This document shows, in pieces, positions 35,278 through 43,950 of a stretch of DNA of 64,000 bases (the first letter of the stretch is position 1; every line of letters starts with the position of its first letter). The DNA comes from an uncultured Muribaculaceae bacterium (lineage in GTDB: Bacteria; Bacteroidota; Bacteroidia; Bacteroidales; Muribaculaceae): NCBI GenBank assembly GCA_910579675.1, contig CAJTUF010000005.1, positions 94,553-158,552 of the forward strand, read 5' to 3'. A program made the translations under genes and the position numbers. The notes beneath the pieces are model-generated. The model was not told where the DNA came from. It saw nothing but the letters and a program-made list of their open reading frames with translations, and did no database searches.

Positions 35278-36573
35278 ATGAACACCGCACCTCTTCAAGG
35301 AATTAAAGTGGTCGACTTCACAAATGTGCAGTCAGGCCCTTCATGTACACAGCTTCTCGCATGGCTCGGCGCCGACGTTGTAAAGATTGAGCGCCCCGGC
35401 ACCGGCGATGCAACCCGTAAGGAACTCCAGTTCGATCCCGACTGTCCCAGCTACTACTTCCTGCAGCTCAATAGCGACAAGAAATCTCTTGCCCTCGATG
35501 CCGCCACCCCCGACGGCAAGGCAATCCTCACCAAGCTCATCCAGCAAGCCGATATATTTATCGAAAACCTCCATCCGGGCGCAATGGATAAGCTCGGATT
35601 CAGCTGGGAAGAGGTCCACAAACTCAACCCTAAATGTATCTACGGCACCATTAAGGGATTCCCTGTTTCATCTAAATATGCCAACCTCAAGGCCTACGAA
35701 CCTGTGGCTCAGGTAACCGCCGCCGCCGCTTCGACCACCGGCTGGTGGGAAGGCGACAATAATGTGCCTACCCAGAGCGGCGCAGCCCTTGGCGACTCCA
35801 ACACCGGCATGCACATGACCATCGGCCTGCTCGCCGCACTTGCCCAGCGCGAGAAAACCGGCGAAGGCTGCTACGTATATCAATCGATGCACAACGCCTG
35901 CCTTAACCTCTGCCGTATCAAGACACGCGACCAGCTCACACTCGACCGCATCGGATATCTCACCCAGTTCCCGCAGTATCCCAACGAGAAATTCCCCGAC
36001 TATGTGCCCCGTTCGGGTAATCAGGAGGGCTCAGGAGTGCTCGGTTGGACCTACAAGTGCAAAGGCTGGGAAAGCGATCCAAATGCCTACGCATATATCA
36101 TCTTCCAGCGTGGCGCAAAGGATTTTGAGCTCGCTTGCAAGGCCTTCGGCTTTGAAGACTGGCTCACCAACCCCGACTTCAACACCGCCGACGCACGCGA
36201 CCGCCACAAACAGGAGGTTTATGCCCGCGTTCAGGCCTGGACCATCAACAAAGACAAGTTTGAAGTCACCGATATCCTCTCGAAGGCAGGTGTTCCTGTA
36301 GCTCCTGTGCTCAACACCAAGGAGATCATGACCGATGAGTCGCTCTACGACGGCAACACTCTCGTCAAGATCAACCAGGGCGGCAAGGTCGGCGAATTTG
36401 TTACCGTAGGCGTGCCCTTCACCATGAGCAACTATCAGCCTACCTACGGTCCGTGTCCTACCCTCGGCGGCAACACCGACGAGGTGCTCAAAGGCCTCGG
36501 CTACACCGAAGAGCAGATCCAGAGCTTTGCCAAGAATGGCACCACAGCTCCACTGCCCGACGGCCAGATGTAA
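35278..36573 (+). CDS. frc: Formyl-CoA:oxalate CoA-transferase
   Basis: 431 residues from ATG 35278; in-frame sequence upstream runs through a terminator and is not coding. It transfers CoA from formyl-CoA to oxalate. Class III CoA-transferase: MNTAPLQGIKVVDFTNVQSGPSCTQ start, and the catalytic Asp (D173) in LGDSNTGMH, as in characterised Frc. The flexible glycine loop, GGGGQ in characterised enzymes, reads EGSGVL here within PRSGNQEGSGVLGW. It is followed by the oxalyl-CoA decarboxylase gene and an AEC transporter, the same trio as E. coli yfdW-yfdU-yfdV, which supports the substrate assignment. Confidence 0.9.
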   Translation: MNTAPLQGIKVVDFTNVQSGPSCTQLLAWLGADVVKIERPGTGDATRKELQFDPDCPSYYFLQLNSDKKSLALDAATPDGKAILTKLIQQADIFIENLHPGAMDKLGFSWEEVHKLNPKCIYGTIKGFPVSSKYANLKAYEPVAQVTAAAASTTGWWEGDNNVPTQSGAALGDSNTGMHMTIGLLAALAQREKTGEGCYVYQSMHNACLNLCRIKTRDQLTLDRIGYLTQFPQYPNEKFPDYVPRSGNQEGSGVLGWTYKCKGWESDPNAYAYIIFQRGAKDFELACKAFGFEDWLTNPDFNTADARDRHKQEVYARVQAWTINKDKFEVTDILSKAGVPVAPVLNTKEIMTDESLYDGNTLVKINQGGKVGEFVTVGVPFTMSNYQPTYGPCPTLGGNTDEVLKGLGYTEEQIQSFAKNGTTAPLPDGQM

Positions 36574-36625
36574 TCCCCCACTACCCTTTCAGAGCCTCAC
36601 TCTGAATACTACTCCATCATAAGGA

Positions 36626-36685
36626 GCGGGAGAGAGCACACAAGGCGTGTCCCCCACCCCCGGTGCTCTCTCCCGCCGCCTTTTT
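36626..36685 (+). terminator. Terminator or attenuator between frc and oxc
   Basis: Perfect 14-bp arms GCGGGAGAGAGCAC (36626-36639) and complement (36663-36676), then CGCCTTTTT. Confidence 0.8.
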
Positions 36686-36729
36686 CCAACCCTCATCCCC
36701 TCTCACACACATATTTACCACTACCTGAA

Positions 36730-38478
36730 ATGACAACCAACACCAACAACAATACCACCACACCCGCATCGGCCCCGAAATTTCCGGAGCAGGTGACCGG
36801 TATGTATATTCTCGCCGAATCGCTGCGACGCCTCGGGCTGATGGATGTCTACGGTCTTGTAGGCATACCTGTCACCGAAGCGGCTTTTGCCATGCAGAAA
36901 GTCGGCATCAACTACTATGGTTTCCGGTTTGAGCAGCAGGCCGGCATGGCCGCCGCCACCCACGGCTACCTTACCAAGCAGCCGGGAGTGCTCCTCACCG
37001 TGTCGTCGCTCGGCTTCATGAATGGCCTCACTGCCACCGCCAATGCCACCGTCAATTGCTACCCGATGATACAGATCTCGGGCGCCTCCGATCCCACCAT
37101 GGTCGATATGGATATGGGCACATATGAGCAGCTTGATCAGCTCAACACCGCCCGTCCGCTCGTCAAGGCGGCTTTCCGTTGCTCCTACGCCAAGGATATT
37201 CCTGCCGCCGTGGCGCGCGCCTACCGCGCTGCCGTCAGCGGGCGCCCCGGAGGCGTGTATATCGACATGACCACACCAGCTTTGGGCGAGGTGATGGATG
37301 CCGCCGATGCCGAGAAACTCTTCTATAACCCCGTGGATGTGGCGTCGCCCGTTGCCCCCACTACCGAAGCTGTTGAACGCGCTGTCGAGATTCTTACCTC
37401 GGCCAAGCGACCCGCAGTGCTTCTTGGTAAGGGAGCCGCCTATGCACAGGTCGACGACAAGATCCGCACCCTCATAGAGACCTACAAGATACCTTACCTC
37501 TCTATGTCGATGGCAAAGGGTCTGATGCCCGACGCCGGGCCCTACAGCGCTCTCAGCTGCCGCTCCACCATCATGGAGCAGGCCGACGCTGTGGTGGTGA
37601 TCGGCGCACGTATCAACTGGATGCTCTCATTCGGCCGTGGCAAATGGAATCCCGACGTAAAGTTTATCCAGCTCGATGTGGAGCCGACCGAAATCGACCG
37701 CAATGTACCTGTAGCCGCACCGGTTGTAGGCGATATGGGCCAGAGCCTCGACATGATGCTCGCCGCAATGAAGGGTAAGACCATGAGCGCCGACCCGCAA
37801 TGGCTCGCATCTCTGCAAGCCGAGTCGAAGGTCAAAAATGCCAAATTTGCCGACCGTCTGGCCAAAGCTGCCCCGCAAATGCCTATGACCCACTGGACCG
37901 CTCTGTCGGTTGTGAAGCCCATTCTTGAAGCCAATCCCGATCTGATTCTGATCAACGAAGGAGCCAATACCCTCGACGACACCCGCGACTCGGTAGACAT
38001 GTCGCTCCCCCGCCATCGTGTCGACTGCGCTTCATGGTCGATCATGGGCATGGGCATGGGTTCGTGTGTAGGCGCCGCCGTCGCCACAAAGAAGAGCGTC
38101 GTAGCCATCGAGGGCGACTCAGCTTTCGGCTTCTCAGGAATGGATTTTGCCACAATATGCCGCTATAAACTGCCTGTCACCGTTGTGGTGTTCAACAATG
38201 GCGGCATCTACAACGGCATCGGAGTCAATCCCTCGGGAGGCTCGGCTCCTGCCCCAACTACCCTCGACATCAACGCCCAATACAACCTCATAGGCGAAGC
38301 CTTCGGTGCAAAGGGCTACCGGGTGAGCGATCCTGAATCGCTACGCGCAGCCCTTACCGAAGCCATTGCCTCAAAGGCTCCCGCCTTGATTGATGTGCAG
38401 CTCGGCGCCGACTCCGGCAAGGAATCGGGCCACATAGGCTACCTCAACCCGACCCCTCTGATCGACTACACCGTCTGA
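36730..38478 (+). CDS. oxc: Oxalyl-CoA decarboxylase
   Basis: 582 residues, close to the usual length. A thiamin-diphosphate enzyme that releases CO2 from oxalyl-CoA, giving formyl-CoA for Frc. A low-complexity N/T-rich start (about 1-14) precedes the Pyr domain, with the ThDP-activating Glu in RFEQQAGMAAA and SSLGFMNGLTATANA, the central domain (about 200-340), and the PP domain with IEGDSAFGFSGMDF...NNGG (the GDG-type metal/ThDP motif, here GDS). Context with frc and a yfdV-like transporter makes the oxalate role strong. Confidence 0.92.
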   Translation: MTTNTNNNTTTPASAPKFPEQVTGMYILAESLRRLGLMDVYGLVGIPVTEAAFAMQKVGINYYGFRFEQQAGMAAATHGYLTKQPGVLLTVSSLGFMNGLTATANATVNCYPMIQISGASDPTMVDMDMGTYEQLDQLNTARPLVKAAFRCSYAKDIPAAVARAYRAAVSGRPGGVYIDMTTPALGEVMDAADAEKLFYNPVDVASPVAPTTEAVERAVEILTSAKRPAVLLGKGAAYAQVDDKIRTLIETYKIPYLSMSMAKGLMPDAGPYSALSCRSTIMEQADAVVVIGARINWMLSFGRGKWNPDVKFIQLDVEPTEIDRNVPVAAPVVGDMGQSLDMMLAAMKGKTMSADPQWLASLQAESKVKNAKFADRLAKAAPQMPMTHWTALSVVKPILEANPDLILINEGANTLDDTRDSVDMSLPRHRVDCASWSIMGMGMGSCVGAAVATKKSVVAIEGDSAFGFSGMDFATICRYKLPVTVVVFNNGGIYNGIGVNPSGGSAPAPTTLDINAQYNLIGEAFGAKGYRVSDPESLRAALTEAIASKAPALIDVQLGADSGKESGHIGYLNPTPLIDYTV

Positions 38479-38496
38479 TCTCTTATTACACACCCC

Positions 38497-38539
38497 CGGG
38501 GAGCCGGGAGGATTGATCTGTCGGCTCCCCGCTCTTTTT
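38497..38539 (+). terminator. Terminator or attenuator between oxc and the transporter gene
   Basis: Perfect 10-bp arms CGGGGAGCCG (38497-38506) and CGGCTCCCCG (38522-38531), then CTCTTTTT. Confidence 0.8.
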
Positions 38540-38584
38540 CTTCACCTATTCCACAACAACCCCTTTTCCCCACGCCCTTCAACT

Positions 38585-39562
38585 ATGCTGCACATAATCC
38601 TTTATGCCATAGTCCCTATCTTCGTCATCATGGGGCTCGGCTACTTTTCGGGCAAGGCAGGAGCATTTTCAGGCGATAATGCCCGAGTGCTCAACAAAGT
38701 AGTGCTCAACTACGCACTCCCCGCAGCGCTTTTCGTGGCCATCATCAAGAGCAACCGCGAGATGCTTGCCGTAGACATCAAGCTCACTATCGTGTCATTT
38801 GTGGTTCTGATAGCCTGCTTCTTTCTCGTCTACTTTGTGTTCAAATATCTGTATAAGGACTCCACGGCCGAGAGCGCCGTTTCGGCCCTGATCTCCGGCT
38901 CCCCCACCATCGGATTTCTCGGTTTTGCCGTGCTGGAGCCGATCTTCGGCACCTCCGCATCGGTGGCTCTCGTGATTGCCATTGTGTCGATCGAAGTAAA
39001 TGCCATAGGTATTCCTATCGGACTGTCGCTCCTAAATGCCGGCAATGCGGCCGCAAAGACCGGTGCGGGCAAGAAGCCCAACCCATGGAAACCGGTCATC
39101 AATGCCCTTGAGCAGCCTGTGGCCTGGGCTCCTATCCTCGCCGTAGTTCTGGTGCTCTTCGGAGTCAAATGGCCTGCCTATCTCGACCCCTCGTTCACTC
39201 TTATTGCAGGCGCAAATGCCTCCGTGGCAGTGTTTGCCGCTGGCATCACCCTCTCGTCGGTCAAGGTACAGCTCAACGGTCAGGTATGGATGGGCACTTT
39301 CCTGAAGCTCATCATCATGCCTCTCTCGCTCCTCGTGGTAGGTATGCTCGTACACATGAACCCTCTCAATCTGAAGATGCTCGTTGTCTGCGGCGCTCTG
39401 CCTCCAGCCTTCTCAGGTATTATCATTGCATCGCGCTACAACTGCTACGTGGCCACCGGCACCTCCTCGCTCGCCGTGTCTACCCTGCTCTTCATGGCCG
39501 CATGCCCGCTCTGGATCTGGCTCACCGATAAGGCCATAGAAATGTTCCACTACGTGGGCTGA
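38585..39562 (+). CDS. AEC family transporter, YfdV-like
   Basis: 325 residues from ATG 38585 (MLHIILYAIVPIFVIMGLGYFSGKAG, the usual AEC N-terminus). About ten membrane helices in two repeats, with ALPAALFVAI and CGALPPAFSGIIIASRY segments where the family has its functional proline/glycine breaks. Placed after frc and oxc as in E. coli yfdWUV, it probably moves oxalate or formate, though transport by YfdV-type proteins is not firmly established. Confidence 0.85.
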   Translation: MLHIILYAIVPIFVIMGLGYFSGKAGAFSGDNARVLNKVVLNYALPAALFVAIIKSNREMLAVDIKLTIVSFVVLIACFFLVYFVFKYLYKDSTAESAVSALISGSPTIGFLGFAVLEPIFGTSASVALVIAIVSIEVNAIGIPIGLSLLNAGNAAAKTGAGKKPNPWKPVINALEQPVAWAPILAVVLVLFGVKWPAYLDPSFTLIAGANASVAVFAAGITLSSVKVQLNGQVWMGTFLKLIIMPLSLLVVGMLVHMNPLNLKMLVVCGALPPAFSGIIIASRYNCYVATGTSSLAVSTLLFMAACPLWIWLTDKAIEMFHYVG

Positions 39563-39586
39563 CACCATCTTAAACGCACTGGAAGG

Positions 39587-39613
39587 TACTCTCAGATTGC
39601 CTGAGAGTATCTC
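39587..39613 (+). terminator. Hairpin after the AEC transporter gene
   Basis: TACTCTCAG (39587-39595) and CTGAGAGTA (39601-39609) with a 5-nt loop, then TCTCTTC; a weak T-run. Confidence 0.55.
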
Positions 39614-39646
39614 TTCAAATCTCACGATTGCCGTTTCAGGCTTTCC

Positions 39647-39667
39647 TATACTTAATTATTAAGTATA
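39647..39667. repeat. 21-nt perfect AT-rich palindrome
   Basis: Arms TATACTTAAT (39647-39656) and ATTAAGTATA (39658-39667) around a single T, in the gap between convergent genes. It could be an operator-like protein site; nothing nearby shows which. Confidence 0.5.
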
Positions 39668-39672
39668 TTAGT

Positions 39673-39724
39673 TGTGGCACCGCGACCCGCCCGAAAGGAC
39701 GGGGAGCGGTTGCCACATCTGTTT
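39673..39724. terminator. Hairpin between convergent transporter genes
   Basis: TGTGGCA (39673-39679) pairs with TGCCACA (39711-39717), with inner CCGC/GCGG pairing, then TCTGTTTT on the plus strand. Probably ends transcription between the AEC and EamA genes. Confidence 0.55.
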
Positions 39725-39737
39725 TACATACAGGAGG

Positions 39738-40628
39738 TCATCGACCGGCGCCCGACCCCATCACGAGCAACGCAAGGCTTATGGCAAGAAGTGTGAGATC
39801 GACAAGCTTGGCTTTGACATGGCTCTCCTTAAGGGCAAACACACCGTAGAAAAACGACACCAGCACACTCCCGCGCCTGATCATCGACACTATGGCTATC
39901 ATCGAATCAGGAAGCGAGAGCGCATAGAAGTAGGCTATGTCGGCTACGGTGAGAAAAAGCGATATGCACGGTATGCTCCACCGCCACTTGAATGGCGCCG
40001 AGGCTTTCATGACTCCGATGCGGGTGAGTATAATGAGCGCGCCACCCATGATAAATACCTGATAGAGCGAATACCATGCCTGGACTTCAAGCGGCTCGAA
40101 GCGCTCGAGCAGATACTTGTCGTAGAGAGCGCTCACAGCCCCCATCACCGCGGCTCCGAGACTGAACCATAGCCAGCGGCTCTCACGGAGAGGAAAGCCC
40201 TCCTTGGCTCCTACGCGCGATATGAGAAAGAGCGACAGCAGCCCCACGGCTATACCACACCACTGGAGGGTGTTAAGACGCTCGCCAAAGATGACCAGAG
40301 CCCCGATGAGCACCATCACCGGCCTCGAAGCATTGACAGGCCCCGCTATAGTGAGAGGCAGATGCTTGATGCCGAAATAACCCAGAAGCCAAGAGCTCAG
40401 CACTATCGCTGATTTGAGGAGCACCATGAGATGACCTGTCGGAGTGCCCCCGAGTCCCCAGTTGCCTTGCGCGATACCCGAGATGAGAACAGGCGACATG
40501 AGCAAAGCTCCGAACACGGTGTTGAGCAGAAGCACCATCACCACATTATTGTCGCGGAGTGATATTTTCTTAAATATGTCGTAGACGCCAAGGCATAGAG
40601 CCGACGCGAGTGCAAGCAGAGCCCACAT
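39738..40628 (-). CDS. EamA family drug/metabolite transporter
   Basis: 296 residues from ATG 40628 (MWALLALASALCLGVYDIFKK); upstream in-frame sequence overlaps the promoter. Ten predicted membrane helices in two EamA repeats; PVNASRPVMVLIGALVIFGERLNTLQW and MIRRGSVLVSFFYGVFALKE are the conserved ends of each repeat. An inner-membrane exporter of unknown metabolite. A -7 box lies at 40677-40684. Confidence 0.88.
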   Translation of the reverse strand: MWALLALASALCLGVYDIFKKISLRDNNVVMVLLLNTVFGALLMSPVLISGIAQGNWGLGGTPTGHLMVLLKSAIVLSSWLLGYFGIKHLPLTIAGPVNASRPVMVLIGALVIFGERLNTLQWCGIAVGLLSLFLISRVGAKEGFPLRESRWLWFSLGAAVMGAVSALYDKYLLERFEPLEVQAWYSLYQVFIMGGALIILTRIGVMKASAPFKWRWSIPCISLFLTVADIAYFYALSLPDSMIAIVSMIRRGSVLVSFFYGVFALKESHVKAKLVDLTLLAISLALLVMGSGAGR

Positions 40629-40676
40629 ATATGCGATTATGATTGTAAACCTATTGAACTGACCGGAGAGAAGCTC

Positions 40677-40684
40677 CAAAATTA
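40677..40684 (-). promoter_or_regulatory. -7 box of the EamA transporter gene
   Basis: TAATTTTG on the minus strand, 48 nt upstream of the start codon. Confidence 0.5.
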
Positions 40685-40790
40685 CTAAATTTCTTTCAAT
40701 CAAAAGGTGGCCCCAACCGAAAATACACCTCAACCTACCATCCGAGTCACGATGCCGCGCCATCTTCCCCCACGTGTCGAAAACTTTTTA

Positions 40791-40798
40791 TATCTTTG
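40791..40798 (+). promoter_or_regulatory. -7 box of obgE
   Basis: TATCTTTG, 87 nt upstream of the obgE start. Confidence 0.5.
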
Positions 40799-40885
40799 CA
40801 TATTATAATAATAGGGACTGGCATAAACCCTGCCGATTTTCCCACCCATTTCAGAAACTCATAACCTGCTTTCACCATATAACCG

Positions 40886-42268
40886 ATGGCCGATTCCAAT
40901 TTCATTGACTACGTAAAGATACTGTGTCGCTCCGGACGCGGTGGCGCCGGCTCGCGCCACTTCTACCGGGCTAAATATATCCCGAAAGGCGGGCCCGATG
41001 GTGGCGACGGTGGCCGTGGCGGACATATCATCCTCAGGGGCAACCGCAACATGTGGACTCTACTCCCTCTCAAATATCGCCGCCACATATTTGCCGGAAA
41101 CGGCGAGAGCGGCACCGGCGGCCGATCGTTTGGCAAGGATGGCGACGATGTTATTGTCGACGTGCCTTGCGGCACTGTGGTGTTTGATGCCGACTCGGGA
41201 GAGTTTCTCTGCGAAGTGACCGACGACGGCGAGGAGGTAAAGCTCCTCAAGGGTGGTCGAGGCGGACTCGGCAACTGGCATTTCAAGAGCGCCACCAACC
41301 GCACCCCCCGATATGCACAGCCGGGCGAACCGGCCATTGAGAAAGCTGTGGTGCTCGAACTGAAACTCCTGGCCGATGTTGGTCTGGTAGGGCTGCCAAA
41401 TGCCGGTAAATCAACACTCCTGTCGGCCATTTCAGCTGCCCGCCCCAAGATTGCCGATTACCCGTTCACCACAATGGAGCCGCAACTCGGCATCGTGCCC
41501 TATCGCGACAACCGTTCATTTGTGATGGCCGACATTCCCGGCATCATCGAGGGAGCCAGCGAGGGCAAAGGGCTTGGACTACGCTTCCTGCGCCATATCG
41601 AGCGAAACGCTGTGTTGCTCTTCATGGTGCCGGCCGACGCCGACGATATCGCCGCCCAATATCGCCTGCTGCTGAGAGAACTTGAGCAGTTTAACCCCCA
41701 GCTCATGGACAAGCACCGCATCCTCGCCATATCCAAGTCGGATATGCTCGACGATGAGCTGATCGCTGAGATCGAGCCCACTCTCCCCGCCGACATTCCA
41801 CATGTGTTTATATCGGCTGTGACCGGTCAGGGCCTGACCGAGCTGAAAGATATCCTCTGGGATGCTGTGACCGACGAGTCAAACCGCATAGCCACACCCT
41901 CGATCACCCATCGCCCCCTCGATGGCCACCACCGTGTGCGCGAGGAGGATGAATTTATCTTTGAAAACACTCCCCCCATCTCCGGAGCCGATGAGGAGAT
42001 CGATCCCGACAATGAGCCCGACCTCGGCCGCATGACCGACGAGGATGGCTGGGACGGCGAAGACGATGAGTGGAACTATGTTGACGACGACCAATATGAG
42101 GATGACGGCTACAATGGAGCCGGCGAACAGAATCCCCATACTATCTACGGCGACGAGGATCCCGACGACGATATAGATCCATCGACTCTGACCGACGATG
42201 ACTGGAGCCGCCGTGCCTTTGAGTTTGGTGCTGATGAGATCGACCCCGACAAGCTGCCCGACAATTGA
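40886..42268 (+). CDS. obgE: Obg family ribosome-associated GTPase
   Basis: 460 residues. The N-terminal glycine-rich Obg domain (about 1-158: SGRGGAGSRHFYR..GGPDGGDGGRGG) is followed by the G domain with G1 GLPNAGKST, G2 region DYPFTTMEP, G3 DIPGIIEGAS and G4 SKSD. Beyond about residue 340 the C-terminus is a very acidic tail of roughly 120 residues, longer than in many Obg proteins. Obg acts in 50S subunit maturation. Its last 35 nt overlap the start chosen for pgeF. Confidence 0.96.
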   Translation: MADSNFIDYVKILCRSGRGGAGSRHFYRAKYIPKGGPDGGDGGRGGHIILRGNRNMWTLLPLKYRRHIFAGNGESGTGGRSFGKDGDDVIVDVPCGTVVFDADSGEFLCEVTDDGEEVKLLKGGRGGLGNWHFKSATNRTPRYAQPGEPAIEKAVVLELKLLADVGLVGLPNAGKSTLLSAISAARPKIADYPFTTMEPQLGIVPYRDNRSFVMADIPGIIEGASEGKGLGLRFLRHIERNAVLLFMVPADADDIAAQYRLLLRELEQFNPQLMDKHRILAISKSDMLDDELIAEIEPTLPADIPHVFISAVTGQGLTELKDILWDAVTDESNRIATPSITHRPLDGHHRVREEDEFIFENTPPISGADEEIDPDNEPDLGRMTDEDGWDGEDDEWNYVDDDQYEDDGYNGAGEQNPHTIYGDEDPDDDIDPSTLTDDDWSRRAFEFGADEIDPDKLPDN

Positions 42269-43022
42269 TCTCAGGCTCCCCGGTGCTGTTGCCTTCACTA
42301 CTCTGCGGGGGTGCTCCGATCCATCGGAGCCCTACGATGGCTTCAATGCCTGCCACTACACCGGCGACTCGCCACACCATGTCACCCTGTGCAGGGAGCA
42401 AATGGCCTCGACACTCGGCCTCGACAATCCAAGTCTGCTCATTCTCCCCCGCCAAACACATTCGGCCCGTATTGAGGTGGTAGATGCCACATCGGCCTCA
42501 ATGCCTCTCGAAGGGGTCGATGGTCTCGTCACTTCCGACCCCTCGGTTGCTATTGGAGTGAGTACTGCCGACTGTGTTCCCATACTTATGAGCGACCCTG
42601 TGGCTGGTGTGATTGCCGCCGTCCACTCCGGATGGCGTGGCACTGTGGAGCGGATCGCCGCCCGGGCTGTGGATGCCATGACAGGCATAGGTGCGTCGCC
42701 ACGGCGCATCATCTGCGTGCTCGGCCCTTATATCCATCGTGAGGCTTATGAGGTAGGGCCGGAACTGATCGAGATCTTTACCCACACGTTTGGCCCCGGT
42801 CTTGACTATTGGCCGGAGGGTGCCCAACGGCCCCATCTCGACCTCGGACGAGCTGTTATCCACACCCTTACCGGGTGTGGCATTCCGCAAAGCAATATCT
42901 CAGAAATAGGGATATGCAGCTATACCGAGTTCGACCGTGTGTTTTCAGCCCGTAAACTCGGGGTGGCATCGGGGCGCACGCTCACTGTAGCGAGGCTCGA
43001 CCGCTCGAATGCGTCGATATAG
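42234..43022 (+). CDS. pgeF: Purine nucleoside phosphorylase / peptidoglycan editing factor (YfiH family)
   Basis: 262 residues from ATG 42234, which overlaps obgE by 35 nt; another in-frame ATG is 12 codons upstream and an ATT at 42264 would avoid overlap, so the start is uncertain. The multicopper-like domain carries the family's metal ligands: LPRQTHSAR, VSTADCVPIL and AAVHSGWRGT. YfiH/PgeF proteins have laccase-like or purine nucleoside phosphorylase activities and affect peptidoglycan fidelity. The 3' end overlaps the convergent gene by 103 nt. Confidence 0.88.
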   Translation: MRSTPTSCPTIDLRLPGAVAFTTLRGCSDPSEPYDGFNACHYTGDSPHHVTLCREQMASTLGLDNPSLLILPRQTHSARIEVVDATSASMPLEGVDGLVTSDPSVAIGVSTADCVPILMSDPVAGVIAAVHSGWRGTVERIAARAVDAMTGIGASPRRIICVLGPYIHREAYEVGPELIEIFTHTFGPGLDYWPEGAQRPHLDLGRAVIHTLTGCGIPQSNISEIGICSYTEFDRVFSARKLGVASGRTLTVARLDRSNASI

Positions 43023-43840
43023 CTTCCGGGAGTTACGTTTACTATCCTCACTCCCCGGCTGCGAGCATAACGCTCTATGGCAAAGTAGCTCTTGAAGGCT
43101 ATGTAGAAACTATGGATCACCTCATGGAGGCGTATATTGCTGTAGACCGATGTGATACGCGCTTTCTCGTCGTCGGGGTCGGAATAGAAATGCGGCTGCA
43201 CCGACACCACTGTATTATCTTCGGTCACTTCAAGGGTCTTCATCCAAGAATGGTCGGCTCCGGCAACATATATCACCTTAAAGCCCAACCTGATGGCTAT
43301 CATAAGCGAAGGAATGAGCACATTTCTCGGCCGGGGCATTCCCATGCCCGAGGAAAACGCCCGGCGCTCAAGAGCGCCGAAACCCTCCACAGCCACCGGA
43401 TTGAATGCCGCTATTGATATACAGCTGTTGCCACCGGTGAGCCGATGAGCATGGGCTTTGCGGCTCACCGGCACAAAGAGGGTCATGGGCCAGTCTACGG
43501 TGGCAAGCGCCCGGCGCAGGCGCTCGACATTGGCGCTTGCCTGCGCCTCGAAAAAGTGAGGATCGGCAAGCACATAATAGCGCGGCCTCAGATCAGTAAA
43601 CTCCTTCGCGATAGCTGCAAAGTTGACAGCCAGAAGAGGCAACGACTTGAGCACACCGCCATATTGAGCGATTGTGTCGGATAGCGAAGGGCCATTGCCC
43701 AGCACCACAAGCGGGAGCTCTGACGCCTCCGGAGCCACAACTCTGCCACATGGCCTGCTTTGGGCCAGCATCTTGATCACACTCTTGATCGACGCCCCGG
43801 TCTTGTCGGCCACACGGGCCATTTTGTCTGTCAGTTTCAT
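42920..43840 (-). CDS. MptE/DUF115-like or GT42-like protein of unknown role
   Basis: 306 residues. A central Rossmann-like region starts LPLVVLGNGPSLSDTI, the GNGPSL motif shared by DUF115 (MptE-like, motility accessory factor) proteins and GT42 sialyltransferases. Later come GFKVIYVAGADHSW and RGVRIVNVTPGSYIDAFER, again like these families. The last about 34 codons run antisense through the end of pgeF. A promoter (43867-43898) lies upstream, divergent from glsA. It may act in surface-glycan or sugar-nucleotide chemistry; no signal peptide is seen. Confidence 0.75.
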   Translation of the reverse strand: MKLTDKMARVADKTGASIKSVIKMLAQSRPCGRVVAPEASELPLVVLGNGPSLSDTIAQYGGVLKSLPLLAVNFAAIAKEFTDLRPRYYVLADPHFFEAQASANVERLRRALATVDWPMTLFVPVSRKAHAHRLTGGNSCISIAAFNPVAVEGFGALERRAFSSGMGMPRPRNVLIPSLMIAIRLGFKVIYVAGADHSWMKTLEVTEDNTVVSVQPHFYSDPDDEKARITSVYSNIRLHEVIHSFYIAFKSYFAIERYARSRGVRIVNVTPGSYIDAFERSSLATVSVRPDATPSLRAENTRSNSV

Positions 43841-43866
43841 TGGTCATACATGGCTTTAGTGCCCTG

Positions 43867-43898
43867 CAAAGGTATCAATAGATTGCACAATGCACAAA
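43867..43898 (-). promoter_or_regulatory. Promoter of the MptE-like gene
   Basis: Minus-strand -33 TTTG (43895-43898), 20-nt spacer, -7 TACCTTTG (43867-43874), 26 nt before the start codon. Confidence 0.65.
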
Positions 43899-43912
43899 TT
43901 TTTGAGCCACTC

Positions 43913-43945
43913 TTTGGCAGATTTGGCCGAGAGGTATTAATTTTG
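43913..43945 (+). promoter_or_regulatory. Promoter of the glsA-glsB operon
   Basis: -33 TTTG (43913-43916), 21-nt spacer, -7 TAATTTTG (43938-43945). Only 5 nt separate the box from the ATG at 43951, so the mRNA may be leaderless. Confidence 0.65.
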
Positions 43946-43950
43946 TATTC

